A stretch of 64,000 nucleotides of DNA from Plutella xylostella (Eukaryota; Arthropoda; Insecta; Lepidoptera; Plutellidae), in NCBI RefSeq assembly GCF_932276165.1, contig NC_063984.1, positions 9,617,501-9,681,500 of the forward strand, written 5' to 3'. Below are positions 59,601-64,000 of the stretch, one piece after another. Under the pieces are notes generated by a model. It saw only the letters and a program-made list of their open reading frames with translations. It had not been told where the DNA came from and ran no database searches. A program made the position numbers and the translations under genes. How positions within the stretch are numbered: the stretch's first letter is position 1; the number at the start of each line of letters is the position of its first letter.

Positions 59601-61526
59601 AACTTTCGTCAAAATACAGTGGCACTAATCGATCAATGCATTTACCCTAATGCCAGTTTTATGCATATAAAGCACATGGCTATTGTGGTCTAAATTAAGT
59701 GACATATAAACATGAAACCCTCACTCACCTTTTTCGAAGTTCTGGCATTGAAAATATTGTCTCCTCTCTTCAACATACCCTGGTAACATCTCAAATATGT
59801 CAGCTGTCCAAACTTGCTGACTTCCAATTTGAAAGCTAGCCCCACAAATGGGTTCTTATCATTCCTTGCCGGGTTTAAAACTATAGTTTCACCTTCGCCA
59901 TCTTTCTTTTCATTTAATGTGGCAGTATTCTCAACTTCTCCAGGGTGCGGTAAGTATTCTAGGACCGAGTCTAGTAATGGTTGGACTCCTTTGTTCTTCA
60001 GTGCTGTTCCTACAAGAACTGGTGTAAAGGACCTGCTAAGAGTCGCTCTTCGGACTGCCTGCTTTATGTCAGTCACTGTAGGTGTTTTTTCTTCAAGGAA
60101 CATCTCTCCTGCAAAATTAAGTTAATATTAGATTTAAATAGAGAAATTTAGGGTATATTTAAATGGCCAAATGAAAGTAGCTCCTATAGCTTCTAAATTA
60201 TGATCTGGAAAATGTTGATAGCAATAAATATTCTTCTTATGGTATAGATTTGGATTGCTTACCTAAAGGTTCATCCACATTGGACAAGTGCTCAATCAGT
60301 TCATGTCTCTTCTCCTGAGCCTCGGCCCTCCTGTCCTGCGGCACTTCATCATATCTGATCTTGTCCCCAAAGTCTCCATCAAAGTATATCGCCCTCTCTT
60401 CAATTAGATCTATAATTCCTTGACAATCTTTCTCTAATCCCATTGGAAGCTGAATAAATGCTGCATTATGCTTCATTTTGGAACGCATCTGTTGTAATAC
60501 TCTGAAAATCATTTGTAAGCAGTTATATTATATTTTCATGTAAAGTGATACAATGAAGAAGCATACAAACAGATAATACAACATATAAAAATAATTCATT
60601 TTACCTTTCTGGATTAGCACCAAGTCTGTCCAACTTGTTAATAAACGCCAGACACGGTACACTATACCTCTTCATCTGTCGGTTCACTGTTAGAGTTTGA
60701 CTCTGGACTCCTCCAACGGCACACAACACCAGCACTGCTCCATCAAGGACCCTCAGAGCTCGCTCCACTTCTACAGTGAAGTCGACGTGGCCCGGAGTGT
60801 CAATGATGTTGATATTGTGATCCTTCCATATGGTGTAAGTGGCAGCTGACTGGATGGTGATGCCTCGCTGCCGTTCCAGCTCCATTGAGTCCATTACTGC
60901 ACCAACATTGTCTTTTCCTTTTACCTTGAAGTTAAAAGTAAACAAAAAAAGGTTACAATTACATATTGTATCTAAATTTTTTTTGCTAGGTTTATGCATG
61001 TACTTTTGTTACATGTTTCAAACTTACCTCGTGCATAGCATCTATTCTCCCTGTGTAGAATAATATTCGCTCAGTAAGAGTGGTTTTGCCGGAATCAATG
61101 TGTGCTGATATACCGATATTTCTGATTTTTTCCAAAGGCTTATGTTCGGCATATTTCAAATGTGTGGAGTAGAACTGAAGAAAGCAGGAAAGTATTTATA
61201 AGAGCAGAACTCACACATGTGATCTGTATTAGACCGTATTCAGGAAGTAGATATGAGGTAGACAGGTTCATTCCGGCATCCAATTTATGTCGGTGAATTT
61301 TATTTTATATAAAGAACAATAAATGCTCACACTAAATTACACAGTAAAAGATAATTATAGAAGGATTTTAAGTCAAAATAGAAGGGAAAAGTTATAAAAC
61401 ATAATTATCTAACTATTTATAATTCCTGTCGTAGCATGAATGAGAAATTACCTCTATCTTCGATGACAAACATTTGTTTGAATATTTGATAACGTTAGAA
61501 ATACGAGCTATGTTCAATATAGTCAT
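56533..61526 (-). CDS. mEFG1: Mitochondrial elongation factor G1 (complete, 11 exons)
   Basis: GTPase that translocates tRNA and mRNA on the mitochondrial ribosome. Exons, 5' to 3': 61526-61452, 61174-61028, 60924-60605, 60501-60263, 60108-59729, 59064-58826, 58559-58398, 58087-57969, 57580-57368, 57095-56894 and 56674-56533. All join in frame to 745 residues, close to the vertebrate length (about 750). The N-terminal 25 residues are basic, serine-rich and acid-free until the end, as for a mitochondrial presequence. G motifs: AHIDSGKTT (49-57), RGITI (94-98), DTPGHVDF (116-123), NKLD (170-173). Domain II holds FKLEVSKFGQLTYLRCYQG and KRGDNIFNARTSKKV; SGMGELHLEIYAQRM marks domain III, QSGGSGQYARV domain IV, and PLNNMFGYAGELRS domain V. 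Factor G1 rather than G2 is supported by close agreement throughout. Two introns use GTTGGT donors. Confidence 0.93.
56894..57095 (-). CDS. mEFG1: mEFG1 exon 10
   Basis: It encodes ILEPIMFVEATMPEEFQG, RGGIITGTEGVEGW and PLNNMFGYAGEL. The donor is GTTGGT. Confidence 0.92.
57368..57580 (-). CDS. mEFG1: mEFG1 exon 9
   Basis: It encodes TNIPKQFVPGVEKGFLD, SGHKISGVKFRLQDGAHH and VDSSELAFF. The intron before it (57581-57968) holds no recognised element. Confidence 0.92.
57969..58087 (-). CDS. mEFG1: mEFG1 exon 8
   Basis: It encodes FDYLHKKQSGGSGQYARV and GVMEPLPP (start of domain IV). Confidence 0.9.
58398..58559 (-). CDS. mEFG1: mEFG1 exon 7
   Basis: It encodes FTKEDPTFQF and SGMGELHLEIYAQRMEREY (domain III). 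Confidence 0.92.
58826..59064 (-). CDS. mEFG1: mEFG1 exon 6
   Basis: It encodes VKISRLVRMHSSNMEEVN and FALFGVDCASGDTFV. It ends at an unusual AG|GTTGGT donor. Confidence 0.9.
59170..59465 (+). pseudogene. Copia-type retrotransposon fragment in mEFG1 intron 5
   Basis: An open plus-strand frame includes CTRKPNPRY, then YPSTYQEAMRRKDASKWEEA, LKENETWTICEG and CKWVFKVK. This is the linker between integrase and reverse transcriptase in Ty1/copia polyproteins. It stops after KVKNC. No LTRs or catalytic residues were seen, so it is a short relic antisense to the host gene. Confidence 0.65.
59729..60108 (-). CDS. mEFG1: mEFG1 exon 5
   Basis: It encodes SRSFTPVLVGTALKNKGVQ, LLDSVLEYLPHP and most of domain II, ending TSKK at GTGAGT. 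Confidence 0.92.
60263..60501 (-). CDS. mEFG1: mEFG1 exon 4
   Basis: It encodes the G' subdomain: QLPMGLEKDCQGIIDLIE, YFDGDFGDKIRYDEVP and LIEHLSNVDEPL. Confidence 0.92.
60605..60924 (-). CDS. mEFG1: mEFG1 exon 3
   Basis: It carries switch I RGITIQSA, switch II DTPGHVDF and NKLDRLGANPE. It splits an arginine codon at its end. Confidence 0.93.
61028..61174 (-). CDS. mEFG1: mEFG1 exon 2
   Basis: Acceptor TTTCTTCAG, donor GTAAGT. It carries the P-loop AHIDSGKTTLTERIL. Confidence 0.93.
61452..61526 (-). CDS. mEFG1: mEFG1 exon 1
   Basis: ATG at 61526. It encodes the presequence MTILNIARISNVIKYSNKC and so on, with a GTAATT donor. Confidence 0.85.
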
Positions 61527-62431
61527 TCTTAACAATTTTACGTTAAATATCACAGGACTAATTTCTAGAAGAGTTAGGTTATGTAAAATGTCAATCAGAT
61601 TAGATTATTTTTTATTTTGAAGGTTGGCATTCATGCATCTTGAAGTTAGCCATTTAAGGTTTCATTCATTCACCCACCGTTCCTTGTCTATTGTTCAATG
61701 TTCATGCTTTGTAAGTGTGACAAGACTAAAAATAGAGTCCGCTACAAACTCTATAACGCGAGAAGTAAAACCTACTTTCATACAAGTTTCATACGATCTG
61801 ATACTTATGTGACATTTATGAGTATATTGCCGCTATGTGATTCATACTATGAAGACAAACCCTTATCGGCCAATAATACTATAGGTACCTACCTACCTAC
61901 TAAAGGAAAAATTGAAGGTTTTCTGGCAGCTTATTAAAAAAAGATCCTGTAAAACCTTCATACGATAGCAGCATTGCATTTTTTTATTGCAGGGTGTTAA
62001 CACTTTCGTTATTTTGTAGAGTCCAACTATAAAGTCATGATTATAAAGAGTGCGATTTTGCTAAGACTTTTTATCATTGTCAGTTATTTACTGACATTTA
62101 CATAGGTAAATAGTTACGTTTTAAAAATAAAATACCGATCGATAATGGCTTTTTACGGATAATATATCCTTAATTAAAAATATAATACTTTCATTAAATA
62201 CGGTCTTTAAAAATGACTTAGAATCCATTTCCGTTTTCAGGACTTTATAGTTTTACTGTATATTATTATTAGTAACGATGTTATTAGTGACAAGTATCGT
62301 TATAATATTAAAGTACATCACTAGACATACACCCACTCATTCATTCATTTTGTTTCATATCCGTTAAGTTGGTAAAACTGAATACGATATTTTTTTAAAT
62401 ATTGTCAGTTTCAGTTTTAGTTCAAAAGAAT
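61527..62431. promoter_or_regulatory. Shared head-to-head promoter region of mEFG1 and Lrch
   Basis: The start codons are 905 bp apart on opposite strands. Two arthropod initiator-like TCAGT strings (62405, 62411) lie just before the Lrch ATG, suggesting a very short 5' UTR. No TATA box is obvious on either side. Whether the region is one bidirectional promoter or two separate ones cannot be told. Confidence 0.4.
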
Positions 62432-62621
62432 ATGGCCGTGCTCGGGCCGTGTGTAAGTGTAAATATGAATGGGCACAATAATATTCATAGCCAGTTAACA
62501 AAATCGTTAGAAAGAATTCTAGAAGATGCATACTTATGTGGTGAATTAAAACTTAGTGGACGGAAGTTAAAGGAGTTTCCTAAACCAGTGAAGTTTGATT
62601 TGAGTGATACAGTTCTTGCTG
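62432..62621 (+). CDS. Lrch: Lrch first coding exon (partial gene)
   Basis: N-terminus of the leucine-rich-repeat and calponin-homology protein, a cytoskeletal scaffold of the LRCH/DOCK-interacting type. ATG at 62432 (AAT before it, G at +4). The diagnostic part is LERILEDAY, then GELKLSGRKLKEFP and FDLSDT, which matches the LRCH segment preceding the first leucine-rich repeat. The exon ends GCT G|GTAAGT in phase 1. The next expected exon (repeat text of the DLSKN-L-E-P type) is not in the remaining 1.4 kb, so the gene continues beyond the window. The frame is also open upstream to 62402 without an ATG. Confidence 0.78.
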
Positions 62622-64000
62622 GTAAGTCGTTAAATCGTTGATTTATAAATAAATCCGCTTGCAGTCTATGCAATTCGTGTTATTATTTTATTTCTGATTG
62701 TGTTTATGTCATGAAGAGGTTCAATGTTAGGTGTTTTATTTATAAACACTGCTGTTTGTGTACTCGCCGGCTGTGAATAGGTACAGTCGGCTACTGAAGT
62801 GTTTGTCAAATCAAATCGATAGGCTGCTGCATTCATGCCGCCACTCCGGACAAGTCCACCTAATCCCGCTCTTCCACATTCCGCAATGAAACTACGTATA
62901 ATGCATGTTAATCGATTCAATTCACAAGATGCGCTCATAAGCTTATCTTCATAATAATAAAATTATATTTAAAATGATGAAGGTTCTACATTTGTATTCT
63001 TACCTTGTATCTTCAATATGCTTATGAAATTCTCAAATTACCTAAAAAAAACCTGTGTAGGAACACAACAGGAAAGTGGTTTGTCTTGTCTGCCACAGTC
63101 TGAAGAATTTGCAGCCTCAGAAGGTTCTGTAATGGCCAATTACAATTCTTATTCGCAAACATACCGTGTGGTTGTGGAGGGGCTGTTCAGTGTGCAAGTC
63201 CAACAATCTGTGGCAGAGTAGGAATATTTGGCTCCCATGCTTAATTTATTATCTATAGGTATTGTAAATTTTTTTACCATGGCCCCTGCTGCTACAACTC
63301 TTCAAAACCATAAATATAATAATAAATAAATATAAATATGTGGGGACATCTCACACACGGCCATCCGACCCCAAGCTAGGCAGAACCTGTGTTATGGGTA
63401 TCGGACAGCTGATATATCTACACAAATAAATAGATAGATACTAAATATAAATATCAACACCCAAGACCCGAGTACAAATATCTGTCTTTTAAACAAATAT
63501 CTGCCTCAGCCGGGAATCGAACCCGGGACCTTCGGCATCGCAGTCAGGGCCACTAACCACTACGCCATTCGACCGTCATAACCATAGTTACAAGAACAGT
63601 AAATAAACTTTCAAAACTAGTCTAATAGTGGCAGATATCATATTATACACAAAAAACTACATCATAATTGTAATTACAGTGTAAATTATTTAAAAATTAA
63701 TGATCTACATCCACTTTAGGGTCTTCCATAAATTTACAACCAACTTGGAACTGGGGTCTTCTAGTGCTTGGTTTAATATTAGAAAAGATGGCCCCATATC
63801 AAGTTTGTAATTAAAGATCTCAAGTTTTATTTTGTCATTTCATCTATTCAGTGAGAGTGGGTGGTGCATCATGTTTTATTTTATTTGCAGCAACATTTTG
63901 AAAGTGGATCAGCTTGTAAAACAACATTAGTTGTAAATATTGAGAAAAGTTGACATTGAATTAAATGAAGTACTTTTCCATATTTCAGTATTTATCATCA
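62622..64000 (+). other. Lrch: Start of Lrch intron 1
   Basis: It contains a SINE at 63322-63579. An open frame at 63055-63220 follows a possible acceptor (CCTGTGTAG) and is in phase with exon 1, but ends in TAG and matches no family I know. The rest is AT-rich. Confidence 0.4.
63322..63579 (-). mobile_element. tRNA-derived SINE, family C, copy 3
   Basis: Nearly identical to the 17400-17664 copy, including the B-box GGTTCGATTCCCGG and the TAAATAAATATAAATA tail. Its low divergence suggests recent activity. Confidence 0.8.

Noticed and set aside
1..64000. CRISPR arrays, operons, phage or bacterial immune systems
   Set aside because: The window is plainly insect nuclear DNA with spliced genes; no such structures are present.

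Overview
The window is from an insect nuclear genome, almost certainly a moth or butterfly. It is AT-rich, with short exons separated by GT-AG introns. The intergenic DNA is studded with the short taggtacctac-type strings common in Lepidoptera, and with many fold-back elements, tRNA-derived SINEs and LINE tails. No bacterial, organellar or phage features were seen. All calls come from reading and translating the sequence; nothing was searched.

Layout. Positions 1-2535 hold the 3' end of a non-LTR retrotransposon carrying two nested DNA-element insertions. Positions 4383-5524 (minus) hold a complete two-exon Wnt gene, best matched to Wnt9 (the Drosophila Wnt4 group). Positions 5525-25172 are gene-free apart from a possible 5' noncoding exon of the next gene; they are packed with inverted-repeat elements, including a 2.0 kb one with near-perfect 29 bp ends. 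Positions 25183-53217 (plus) hold Ndae1, an SLC4-family sodium-driven anion/bicarbonate exchanger. I traced twelve in-frame coding exons, two of them optional, giving 1138 residues, plus one further candidate cassette. The first two introns (16.2 and 5.2 kb) are full of repeats. Positions 53218-56532 separate two convergent genes and carry two fold-back elements and a cluster of CTCF-like motifs. Positions 56533-61526 (minus) hold a complete eleven-exon gene for mitochondrial elongation factor G1 (745 residues). It lies head to head with the first coding exon of Lrch (62432-62621, plus), whose remaining exons lie beyond the right edge.

How the genes relate. Wnt9 is a secreted signal, Ndae1 a plasma-membrane acid/base transporter, mEFG1 the mitochondrial translocase and Lrch a leucine-rich-repeat/calponin-homology scaffold, so they share no pathway. 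Their proximity is best read as inherited gene order; insect Wnt9 normally belongs to the Wnt9-Wnt1-Wnt6-Wnt10 cluster. The most interesting material is the alternative splicing of the Ndae1 cytoplasmic domain, mobile elements placed right against coding sequence (at the Wnt9 stop and the first Ndae1 acceptor), and several structured non-autonomous elements I cannot assign to a named family.
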